A DNA stretch of 64,000 bases from Anas platyrhynchos (Eukaryota; Chordata; Aves; Anseriformes; Anatidae): positions 3,497,501-3,561,500 of the forward strand of contig NC_092613.1 of NCBI RefSeq assembly GCF_047663525.1, in the 5' to 3' direction. Numbering within the stretch: position 1 is the first letter of the stretch; each line of letters opens with the position of its first letter. The notes under the pieces are model-generated. The model searched no databases. It had not been told where the DNA came from and saw only the letters and a program-made list of their open reading frames with translations. This document shows, in pieces, positions 31,603 to 42,200 of this stretch. The translations under genes were made by a program, and so were the position numbers.

Positions 31603-33853
31603 TCAGGGCTGGGGGGCCGGCGGCCCCCCGAGGTAGCGCTCGCGGATCTGGGCCAGGCTGGCGCTGAGGCCGCCCAGCGCCTGGGCGATGCTGCGCAGGA
31701 CGGCGGCGGTCTCGCGGCGGCTCTCGGCGCACTCCCGGCGGAAGGCTCGCATCTCCTGCACCAGCCGCTCGTTGCACTGGATGAGGCGCTGCTCGGCCGG
31801 GCTGAGCCGGGCGCTTTCGGGGGTCCCCTCCGCAGTGCCTGGGGCCCCCCCCGGCTCGCCCAGGCTGCAGTCACTGAGGTGCTCGGGCTCCTGCTCGAAG
31901 ATGATGCTGGGGAAGTCGCAGCCCGGCGGCTCCGGCTGCCCGCCCAGGCCGCCCAGGGGGAGGTCAGGCTGGGGGGGCCGCGGGGGGCTCCAGCCCTCGC
32001 CGGGCGGGCGGGTGCTGCCACGGGGCAGCCGCCGCGCTGGGACGCTGTCGGCGGGGTCGTGGAAAGGCTCCGTCTTCACCTCCACCGGCTCCTCCTTCAC
32101 CGGCTCCTCCTTCACACCTGGCCGGGCAGGGAACGTGGTCAGGTCAACCCCTTGGTGGCACCCCCAGCCCCACACCCTGTCACCCGCTGGGGACAGGGCA
32201 CATCCCCTGGGGCTGCCGTGCTGCTTCCCCGTCACCCCGTGGACGTCAGCTGGGCTGCCTGGAGCGGTGGTGCCAGCAGACGCATGTCCCCTGTCCTGCC
32301 ACCACCCCACGGTGGCCTTTGGGAGCCCCCAGTGCTGGGGTGCGGTGCCACCGGGATTTGGGGCAGGAGGCTGGGAGGTGCCCTATGGTGGTGAGACCCT
32401 GTCCTGGAGCTGGTCCCCTCCGTGTCCCTGGTCCCTGTCCTGCTCCTTCCCACATCTCTGCGTGCCCTCAGCCCTGTGCCCCTCGCCCACCTCCATCCAT
32501 GTCCCTTGTCTCTCTCCCAGTCCCAGTGACCCCATGTCCCTGTCCTGTCTCCCATGTCACTGTCCCGATCCCATTGCGTCCCTGTTGTGATGTTTGTCCC
32601 CCACGTCCCTGTGCTGGTCCTGCCCACGTCCCCATCCCCGTGCTGCTCTCCAGTGTCCCCGTCCTGGCTCCACCATGTCCTTGTCTTGGTCCCAGTCCCT
32701 CGTGCCCTTGGCCTGATCCTGGTATCCTCCCATCCCTATGACACTGTCCCTTGTCCCTTCCTTGGTCCTGGTCCCCCCATGTCTGTGTCTATGCCCTCAT
32801 CATTCCACGTCCCTGTCCCCATCCCTGTGCCCCCACGGCCCTGTCCCAGTTCCCTGTCCTGGTCCAAGTCCCCCACGTCCCTGGCCTGGTCTCAGTGCTG
32901 CTGTCACCGTCCTGGTTCCCTGTCCTGGTTCCCCGTCCCTTGCTCCTGTCTGCCACGTCCCTGGCTGCCTTGCTGTCCTGGTCTCTGTCCCCTCTCCTGT
33001 GACCCTGTCCTGGCCCCAGTGCTCCCCCATCACTGTCCCAGTCCTGGTCCCTGTGCCCATGGCCCTGCCCTGGTCCCTCTGTGCACCTGTCCTGCTCCCA
33101 GTGCCCCCACGTCCTGCTCCCAGTGCCCCCACACCCCTGTCCCCCTGTTCCTGCCCCCACATCGCTGTCCCGTATCCCCCTACATCCCCATCCCCCTGTC
33201 CCAGCGCCCCACATCCCAGTCCTGCCCCCCACATCCCCCACACCCCTGTCCCCCTGTCCCCGTTCTCCCCATCCCACTCCTGCTCCCCGCCCCCCAGTCC
33301 CGGTCCCCGGTCCCGGTCCCGCACCCCGCTGCCCCCGTCCTCCCCACCCTGCGCCCCCCGTCCCGGTGCCCGTGCGCTCACCGTGCGGTGTCACCACCTC
33401 GACGGTGACCAGCGGCGGGTCGAGACCGGCGGCGGCGCGCAGGCCCCAGCCGGGAGCGGGCCCGGGGCCGAGCTCGGGCGGACCGGGACCGGGGCCGGGA
33501 GCGGGGCCGGTGCCGGTGCCGGTGCCGGGGCGCACGGCGGGGCGGGCGGCGGGGCCCTGCCGCTCCTGCCGGTGCCGGGTGATTTTATCGTTGGCTCGGC
33601 GGCGCAGCCCCCGCCAGCGGTTCTTCACCTCGCCGATGTCGCGCTGGTTGCGGCCGGCGGCGTTGATCTTGTTGGTGATGCGCCACCAGATCTTCTGCTT
33701 CTCGTACGCGTTCACGGTGCTGGCGGCGGCGCCGAAGAGCAGCGGCTCGTACCGGAGCACCTCGCTCATCAGGATCTCGATCTCCTGCAGCGTGAAGTTC
33801 GGTTTCCGTTTCAGCAGCCCCCGCCGCGCCGCGCCGCCCGCCGCCGCCGCCAT
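31603..33853 (-). CDS. Myb/SANT-like DNA-binding domain protein (MSANTD/NAIF1-like), unnamed
   Basis: Probable nuclear DNA-binding protein. Two coding exons, 33382-33853 and 31603-32117; 987 nt, 328 residues. Residues about 17-98 form a Myb_DNA-bind_5 / MSANTD-type trihelix: KPNFTLQEIEILMSEVL, then KQKIWWRITNKINAAG and EVKNRWRGLRRRANDK. A Pro/Gly-rich linker follows. Exon 2 opens with three tandem psi-K-x-E motifs (VKEE, VKEE, VKTE), which fit SUMO attachment. Residues about 262-320 (AEQRLIQCNERLVQEMRAF onward) are a Leu/Arg-rich amphipathic helix, probably for dimerisation. The start ATG has an ideal context (A at -3, G at +4). The domain family derives from Harbinger-type Myb-like proteins. 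I cannot assign a mammalian orthologue; I recall none between human SHISA4 and LMOD1. Confidence 0.8.
32400..33370. repeat. CCTGTCCC/GTCCCAGT minisatellite in the Myb/SANT gene intron
   Basis: Most of the 1.26 kb intron is a loose tandem of GTCCCTGTCCTGGTCC-like words, period about 15-25 bp, denser toward 33000-33360. Confidence 0.75.
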
Positions 33854-34230
33854 GCTGCCCGCCGCCGCCGCCGCCGCCGCCTCCCGGTCATGCCGCCGCC
33901 CCGCCGCCCATCGCCCCCCGCCGCCTTTGTCTGCGCCGCCGCCGCCCCGGCACCGAGCGGAGCGGGGGGGTAGCGGGGCGGGGCGGGCGGCGGCACCGCG
34001 GCCCCTGCCGCTGCCGCCGGCCCCCGGTGCGCTGCGGTCGCCCCCCCGCCGCCGCCGCCGCCGCCCCCGCCGCCGCCGCCGCCGCCGCCGCTGCCCTCCG
34101 CCTGCCGGTGCCGCCGGGAGTCGCCGCCCCGCTCCCGGAGCTCGCCCCCTGCCGGCAGCCGGGGCTCGGAGCCGGTCGCCGGGAGCCGCACGGGAGAGGC
34201 GGGCGGGGGTCGCCGGCAGCCCCCCCGGTG
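33854..34230 (-). promoter_or_regulatory. CpG-island promoter of the Myb/SANT gene
   Basis: Dense GCC-trinucleotide and CpG-rich sequence upstream of the start codon, no TATA box. An upstream ATG at 33891 opens a short frame that overlaps the main start out of frame. Confidence 0.6.
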
Positions 34231-34259
34231 GACGGATCGGGGAGGTGGCGGGGTCACCG

Positions 34260-35265
34260 GTTTGGGGTGCCCCCCAGGTGCCCGGTGTGGGTGCCCCACG
34301 GTGCTCCGATTCGGTGCCCAGAGGGCTCCGGGGGGCCTCCAGGACGGTGCCCGGTTTGGGTGCTCCAAGGCGCCCGGTTTGGGTGACCTGAGGGCTCCAC
34401 GGTGCCCGGTCTGGGTTCCCCAAGGTGCCTGGTTTGGGTGCCCAGAGGGCTCCGGGGTGCCCCACCGTGCCCATTTTGGGTTCACCCCAGGGTAACCCAC
34501 TTGCGGTGTCCCATGGGGTCTCTGGGTACCACGCCCCCACACATAGGTGCCCCCAGCAGGGTGCCAAGCACCCCCAAACTCCCACACCCCCAGACACCCC
34601 TGCTCTGTCCCCGTCCCCGATGAGCAGTGTGACCCCGGGGGGCAGCAGCGGGGCTGGGGGTGGTGGGGCCCCCCTCACCCCTGTGTCCTCATGCCTCCCC
34701 CCAGCCAGGCTGGCCGCCCGCCCGCGCTGCACGGGTGTCCTCGTGTGAAATGCCCAAATAAAGGCATTTCTCCCCGTTTCCAGAACCTGCCACTCAGCCA
34801 CGCAGCCTGCAGCCAGGGGAACCCCAAGAAAGGAGGGAGCCCCCCCAAGGGCCCATCTCGGTGCCCACCTGCACTGCAGATCTGGCCTCAGCTGGGTGCT
34901 GCCATCACCGCCTCTGAGGAGCCCTGGCACAGCTCTGTGTGGCCCCAGGGTGCCCAGCTGGGGGTGACTGCGTGGCTGGGGGGTGCCTGGTTCTGGATAT
35001 CCAACAGCGGCTGGGTGCCCAATTTGGGGTGCCCAGGTGGCCTCAGGGTGCCCAATTTTGGGGTGAGGTGCCCTTTTGTTTTTTTTGGGGTGTCCCAGTT
35101 GTGGTGTCCCCATGGCAGGGCTCTGGGTGCTGCCAGAGCTGCCCCAGAAGGGAGCTGCATCCAAACAACCCCAGGACCCCCCTCCCAGGACCTTGGTGTG
35201 CAGCAGGGGTGAAGTGGCTGTGGCTCCTGGGGGGTGACGGTCCCCCCAGCCCTGTCCCCGAGGCG
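34260..35265. other. Intergenic, Myb/SANT gene to LMOD1 3' end
   Basis: 34260-34500 is a degenerate minisatellite of GGTGCCCGGTTTGGGTGC units (period about 30-40 bp), and related words recur at 34950-35110 (TGCCCAATTTTGGGGTG). A small perfect hairpin with AATAAA in its loop lies at 34748-34771. No gene is recognised. Confidence 0.55.
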
Positions 35266-36261
35266 CACGGAAGCGTTGGGTGAGCTTTATTGCTGATGCA
35301 GTGGCCGCAGTTGTACAAATCGTGAGCAATGCTTCACACCAGGGGTGGGCACAGCGGCCCCAAAACCCACTGCCCCCCCCCCAAGTCAGGGCTTCATGGG
35401 CAGACAGCATCCCCTGCCTGGCAGGGCTGCAGGTGATGCTGGCAGCACAGGGGGCCACTGCCACCCCCTCCTGCTGCCCCCCACCCCAGGAGCAGACCCC
35501 CCTACGAGCCCTGCTCTTCCCACGGAGCACTTGATCACCACACAGGGACAAATGTCTGGGTGCAGAGGTCAGGTCCCACATCCTGCAGGGGCAGGACAGC
35601 CCTGGGGTCCTGGGGACAGCCCTGGGTGCACGCCCCCACCCCAGCTCCACCTCCTGCTGCAGCTCTCCACCACCTCCTACCCCGTGTACCACCAATGTCC
35701 CCATCACCCTCCCAGCCACTCAGAGACCCCGCGGGGACACAAGCGGTGACGACGGCCCAGATGTCCCCTGGATGGGGCAGTCCATCTGCTCGGCCCAGGT
35801 TGGACTGGGCTGGAGGGCATCAGCCCCTCGATGCGCTCCCAGGGGACCCCCGGCCCCACTGCACCCCCCAGCCGCTGGCACTGCCCCCCTTCCACCACGA
35901 GCCCCCTTTCCCCGCGGTGGGGTTGGATGCAGCAGGGACATGGGGACAGCCACTACCCCTTCCTCGGTCCTTGACATCCCCGAGCGGCCGGACAGAGCGG
36001 GGCACGGTGCTGGCAGAAGAGAGAGCTTGAGGGCTTTGCAACCATAACAATAAATACAAGGTCTTCCTCACACACTGCATCGAGCGGCCGTGCTGGCCCT
36101 TCTCAGGCCCGGCCCTTCCTCCATCAGTCCCAGAGAGATCGCTGCTCCTCGGCGTCGGTCACTGCAGGGTCCCAGAGGGCTCGTCATGGCAAGAGTCACG
36201 AGGAAGGCGAGAGTCCCGGGGTCTGCCACGCCGGGCTGCGGGGGCAAAGCCGTCCCGCTCC
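35266..36261 (-). other. LMOD1: LMOD1 3' untranslated region
   Basis: Interval between the LMOD1 stop codon (36264-36262) and the first minus-strand AATAAA (35291-35286). The length of about 1 kb is typical. The plus-strand AATAAA near 36049 is antisense to LMOD1 and probably meaningless. Confidence 0.6.
35286..35291 (-). terminator. LMOD1: LMOD1 polyadenylation signal
   Basis: TTTATT on plus reads AATAAA on minus, about 970 bp after the stop. Confidence 0.65.
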
Positions 36262-39200
36262 CTACTGCAGCAGCTTCGGTAAATCCACCTGCCGGAGAAG
36301 ACACCCCGTTACTGGGCAGAGCTGGGAGAGGTGGCAGGGGCTGCTGGAGGGGCTCCAGGACCTGATGCAGAGCTGCTTGGTGGTGCCGACCCCTCCCCAG
36401 TGCTGCTGGACCCTGCCCCAGTGCTGCTGAGGATGCTTGGAGCTCCAGGGCCACCCACCCCACCTGGCCGGGTTATGGCTGTCCCCGGGGCAGCCCACAC
36501 AGGGACACAAAGCACTGGGGCAAAGCGAGGAATTTCAGGGCTTGGCGCTGGGATGAGGGGGAGATGCAGCCCCTCGGGGTCCCCCCCAGCCCCGGGGGTG
36601 CAGGAGCCTGGCGAGCTGCTGCCCTCAGGGACCCGCTGCCCACACAATCCTGCCTGCACTGGCAGCATTGCAGCTGAGCACCACTAACGCTCAGCATGGG
36701 GAAGTCCTGGATCCCCACCCCCTAGGTTTACGGGTTAAAACCGGCTCCTTTTCTGCATCCCAACCCCCTGGGCCAGGTCAGGCCACTGGAAGGAGGTGCA
36801 CACCCCAGGGGCTCTGCCAAGGGTTGGATCTGCTGGCCCCATGCACTCCACAAGGGATGGTGCAGAGGGAAGGATCTGCCCACCCTGTGTGCTCTGCAAA
36901 GGGACGGACCCACCCCTGCCGCGTGCTGTGCATGGGGGCTGCAGCCTCAGACCCCAGGCTGTCCCCCCCCGAGGGCAGCCCTCACCCCCCACCACCAGGT
37001 GACAACAGACGTGGCCGCAGATCTCAGCCCCCACGCTAGCCCTGCCGTGGCCCCGCACTTGCCTTCTTGAGCTGTTTGAGGTTGCTGGAGCGGATGGCCG
37101 CCAGGAGCTGGTCCCGCGAGTTCTTCTCCTGGACCGGCAGCGCCCGGTCTCCCATTTTCCTCTGCGTGGCCGGCGAGAGCGAGTTCCTCAGGTTCTCGTT
37201 GATCAGCGGCGGGGCAAGCGGAGGAGGAGGCGGGGGCGGCGCAGCGGGCGCTCCCCCTTTCTTGGGAGAGTTTTTGGGGGAAGCCTTGGGGGATGGCTGC
37301 GGGGACCCCTTGGGGGACCCCTTCGGGGCTCCGACCTTGGGCACCTCCAGCAGGTCCTTCTTCTCCCCGCGCTCCTGTGCCAGTTTCTGCTCCTGGAGGC
37401 GTTTCTGCCTCTGTTTGTCCATGTTTCGGCTCAGCAGGTTGGTGACCGTCATGCGAGGCCCGGCCAGCTCGAAGTGGTAGCCCAGCTTGAGCAGCGTGGT
37501 GTTTTCCTTCAGGAGCTTGGCGATCTCCATCTCCGTCTTCCCCCCGCAGATGTGCCGCTGGTTGTGGAAGCGCAGCTCCGTCAGCGTGTTGTTCTGCAGC
37601 AGTGCCCGGAAAATGGCCAGGATGCCCTTGCCCGTGATGTGGTTGGAGTCCAGGTTGATGCTCGTCAGCACCTTGTTGGACTTGAGCATGATGGCGATGG
37701 CGAAGGCCACGTGGTCGTCGGCGCGGGTGTTGGCCAGCGCGAACAGCTTGACCACCGTGTTGAACTCCAGGGCCTCGGTGAAGCGCACCAGGGTCTCGTT
37801 GTTGATGCAGTCCGAGTTGTTCACGTTGACTTCGGTCACCTCTGCGTCGTTGTTCTTCACCTTCTCGATGAGCTCATCGAAGATGCTGGAAGCTTCATCT
37901 TCCTTGGCCTGGTCTGGGGAGGTGCCGGTGGCAGGCTTGGAGGGGCTGCTCTCGGCCGCCGCCGTCGCCTTGGCCTCCTGTTTCTCCTCCGCTGCCTTTT
38001 CTGCCTCTGGCTGAGGTTCCTCCTTCTCATCTGCCTTTGATTTTTTCAGATCTGAACTCTTTTTCTCTTCTTTTTTATCTTTTTCTTTCTTCTCTTCTTC
38101 TTTTTTGCCTTTTTCTTTCTTCTCTTCTTCCTTTTTGTCTTTTTCTGCCTCTTTCTTTGACGCTGAACTCTTCTCTTCCTCCTTTTTGTCCTTCTCCGTG
38201 CCCTTCTTCAATGCCGAACCCTTTTCTTCTTCCTTCTTTTCCTTCCCTGTCTCCTTCTTTGCTGTTGAGCCCTTCTCTTCCTCCTTTTTATCCTTCCCTG
38301 CATCCTTCTTTAATACTGAGCCCTTCTCCTCCTCCTTTTTATCCTTCCCCGTGTCCTTCTTTAACACTGAGCCCTTCTCCTCTTCCTTTTTGTCCTTCCC
38401 CTTCTCCTTCTTTACCACTGAATCCTTCTCTTCCTCCTTCTTGTCCTTCCCCATCAGCTTTTTCTCCATGGCCTTGACCTTGTCGTTGATGGCTTTCCCA
38501 TCCTTGGTTTTGCTCTCAGCCTCAGCTTTAGCCTTTGGGTCTGTCTTCTGGGCACTTTCTTCCTTTTTCGAGTCTTTCCCCACTCCTGTATCTCGTTTCC
38601 GGGCCAGGTCTTTGGACGGAGCTTCCTTTCCCTTTTCTTCTCCACTCTTGGCTTCCTGCTTCTTCTCGGCCAGCCTGGTTTCCTAACAACAGAGAAACAG
38701 GGAGGCGTTACAGGGGCAGGGTCCCCGACCTCCAGCCTCACCACCCCGGTCTCATCGCCACAAACTCAGCTGCTCTCACACAGCCCGGCTCGGGGAGCTC
38801 TGGGAGCCCACGAGGGATGAGCTGCCCCGAAACACAACAGGCACCGTCTTCCTAAATTGCTGCTGGTGGCTCTCAGCCCATTTGTATGGGGCCAGCGAAG
38901 GGCTGGAGGCTCTGGGGGAGATGGGGAAGGCAGAGCCCCAGCCCTAGCACTGCTCAGGGTGGGAAATGACAATGGGGTGAAGGGAGACGTGGGCGGTTTG
39001 TGATAGAAAAACCTGCGGAGGGCATCGCACAGGGTCCCCAGGAGGCAATGGGGATGCCAGAGGGGAGCGCGAGGCCAGCTAAGCGATCTGCCCCAAATTG
39101 GGCTGGTTTAGCCCTGAATACAGGCCAGAGTCTCCTCATCTCACCCGAGTGATTTCCCAGCGCTGCTCAGGTGCTGCAGCCCGTGGCCCTGCTTTGCAAG

Positions 39201-42200
39201 AGGCTGCTGATCCCAGCCGAGGTCCTGGCTCCGGGGGGGTTCGGTGTGCGAGTGCCCCCCTGCAGCACCCGGGTGCACCGAGCTCCTGCTGCAGCTCCCC
39301 AGGGCATCGTTGCTGCAGGGTGACACGGGTGATGCTGCCCACCCAGCGGTCACAGCCAGCCCTGGGCTCTCTGAAACGGGGCTCCCCAGGTCAGGATTCT
39401 GCAGGTTTGAGCTCCCTGCAGAAAACCAAGGGAACTGGGACGTGGCCTTGATCTGCAACGCGTCTTCTGGTGTCCAAAGGCATCAGAGGAGGGAAGAGCT
39501 TCCTACAGGGCAGGTCTCGGGGCACGGCAGTGTTGCTGCAGCTGGCACCCCTTCCCCATGCACACAAGAAGCTGTGCAGCAGTGCTCACACCTCCTGAGC
39601 TTTCTCCTCTGTCCCCAGGCCAGTCAGGATGTCTGCTCGCTCCCTAGCGGGCTGGCAAACAGCAGCGCTTTCATTTTGTCTGCAGCTGCCTGCCTGCTCC
39701 TCCAAGCCAGCTTTGGCTCTGTGTTGTGTGCTCGGCACGATGCCCCTGCCGTGCCCGCGGGGCTCTGTGGGCAGCAGGGGCTCAGTCCAGCTTTCGGCTC
39801 GCCAGCACTGACCGCCAGGCAGTGACCACGTCCTCCCTGCATGCGGGCTGCAACCCCAAGGCTCAAGGGCTGTTTTCTTACGGGCTACCTCCAGCACCTA
39901 AGGATTTTCCTTTCCCTTCGTGCTTTAGGGCCATTTGATCATTTGTCTCTTGTCCATTACAATCCCTTTTTTTTTGGTACTTTTCACAAATGACTGATCC
40001 TACCTCAGGGGCAGCGTCTGCGTTGCTGCCGACCACAGCCAGGACTCAGCGTGTGTCCCGGTGCCACCTTCACCTGGGGTGGATGGGGCTGGGCAGCATC
40101 TCCCACCGGCACCACTTTGCAATGCTGTGCTTCTGCAACCCAAGGCTTTGCTGGGTGCAAGCACCCTCCAGCCTGCTGGTTTTCCTACAGCGCTGGGTTC
40201 ACCTCCTCACGTGCCTGGAGTGATGCCGACACGGGAGCAAGAGTTGGTTACAGCAACGCAGCAAGAGCGGGGCAGTGGGGCAGGATTCACCTCTCCTAAC
40301 ACCAGCTGAGACCCCTCCGCTCCCACTGACGGAGATGAGTGGATGTTACAAAGCGATGCTGGGTGCACCTGAACCCCTGACACCGGGACCAGGTTTGGTG
40401 TGCAGGGGAAGAGCCTTCTGTAAGGTCTGCGGCTGGGTTTGGCGATTGAAGTCTCCTTCTCCTTGTTCCCTGCCTGGGAGCACGCAGGTTCTTCTCCTCC
40501 CGGCTCTTCCTGGGTGCTCAGTCGGCTTTGGTGGCCTCGAAGGTTTCTGTCCAGGGGAAGCAGAGGGCTGGGTGCTGTGGTCAGGACACGCTCAGGTCGG
40601 TGGTGTTGATCTGAGTGTCCTCATCTTGACCACAGCAATGCTGGTGGTCGAGTAGTGCTGCTGGCTGCGGGACAAGGGGGTGTCAGGGCAAGTGTCACCT
40701 TTGCTGGGGGGCATCAGGACTTCAAGGAAAGGTGGAAGAAATGCTTCTGGGAGATGCAGCATTTATGAGCTCATAGCACCAGGACACCACCGTGGCTTCG
40801 CCCAGTGCCTTGAAACTCCAAATAAGAGCCTGGAGACCCAGGAGTGCAGCCGGGGCTGTCGCCCCAGCTGGGACCCCATGGCCCAGGCTGCGACTCTGCC
40901 AGCCCCATGCCAGCCCTCTGGGATGGCAGCTTGGTGGAAAGAACTGGCCCAGCCGCCAGCAGGGCAGCTGTGGGGACAGCTTGTACCTGGCGTGTGCACA
41001 GATGCCATCTGGGACGAGAGTTGTTTGTTTAGTTAAGAAATTTCTTGGCTCCCTGGCACGGACCTGAACAGACAGCAGAAAGGCACCAGACCCCACAGAG
41101 CTGCCCCTGCGGCACTGCTGGGCTGTGGACCCCCAGGAGCGGGGACAGACCCCATTCTGGGGATGTCCTGATCCCAGCACCTCCCTGTCCTGGGGTCTGC
41201 AGGGAGCAGGCAGTGACACCACCTCCAGCATGGAGCTGGTGGCCCCTCTGACCCAGGTGTGCCCTGCTCCTGGGGCCGGGATGGTGCAGGGATGCTCGGT
41301 GACATCCCGAAGCACCTTGGTGAAGGGGAGCCAGGTCCCTGGCGGGAGGTGCACAGGATGGGGGCTCGCTGCCTTGCACAGCATTGCCCAACGGTGCCCT
41401 TCAAAGGTGTCTGGGGATGTCCCAGGCTGGAGGTTTCCTGCTCGTCCCTGCAGCCCCCCGGGCTCTGCAGCCCTCTGAGCTCTCCCGGACCCACAGGCCG
41501 CAGCTCCTGCACACCGAGTGCTCCAAAAGCCTTCTCCTTCCTGGCCCAAGCTCACTTGGTGATGGGGGCCTGGGGCTCCCCTAAGCTCCAAGACCAAGCA
41601 GAGCAAAGGCTTTGGCCAGGAATGAGCAGATCCTGGAGAGAGGGAGGAAAAACCTGGCAAGAAGGAGCTGCAACACCTCCCATACGCAGAGGAGGCAACG
41701 GATTTCTGCAAACAAGACAAAACCAGAGCAAAATAAGATGAACAGCAAATCCCTGCTAGGCAAAGTGGCTGCAGCAAGTGTATCTTTTTATCACATCATT
41801 AGCACTGTTCTAATTAAAGCTACCATCCCCTGACATGCTGCCACACATCCAGAGCAAAAAGGGAAGGGACTGGCATGCAACGACCACCCCAGGCGCTGCT
41901 GCTGCTGCGGGCAGCGTTTGCGCGCCCACGTTGGGTGCGCTGTCAGAGCTGCGAGCTCCAGCAGAAAGAGCCCCGTGCCTGCAGGGAAAAGCTCCGCCAG
42001 GGCCCACCTTGGGCTGAGGGGACACGGAGGGGACATCGGGGACCCCAGCCATGGGGTTCGGTGGCAGGATGGTGCAGGAGGGGGTGGGTGGGGGGAACAA
42101 GCGTGTCCCCTGCTCCTCTCTGCACCTTCTCCAGCAGCGCGGCCGCCCCACAGCCTCTCCATGGCCATCTCCAGCCCTGCTGCCCGCTCCTCTCCCCAGC

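Noticed and set aside
32789-35719. 976-codon open frame on the minus strand covering the Myb/SANT exon 1
   Set aside because: Only the part from 33853 to 33382 matches a protein domain. The rest crosses a CpG island and a minisatellite intron without stops because of composition.
36049-36054. Plus-strand AATAAA downstream of the LMOD1 stop
   Set aside because: It is antisense to LMOD1, and no plus-strand gene ends there.
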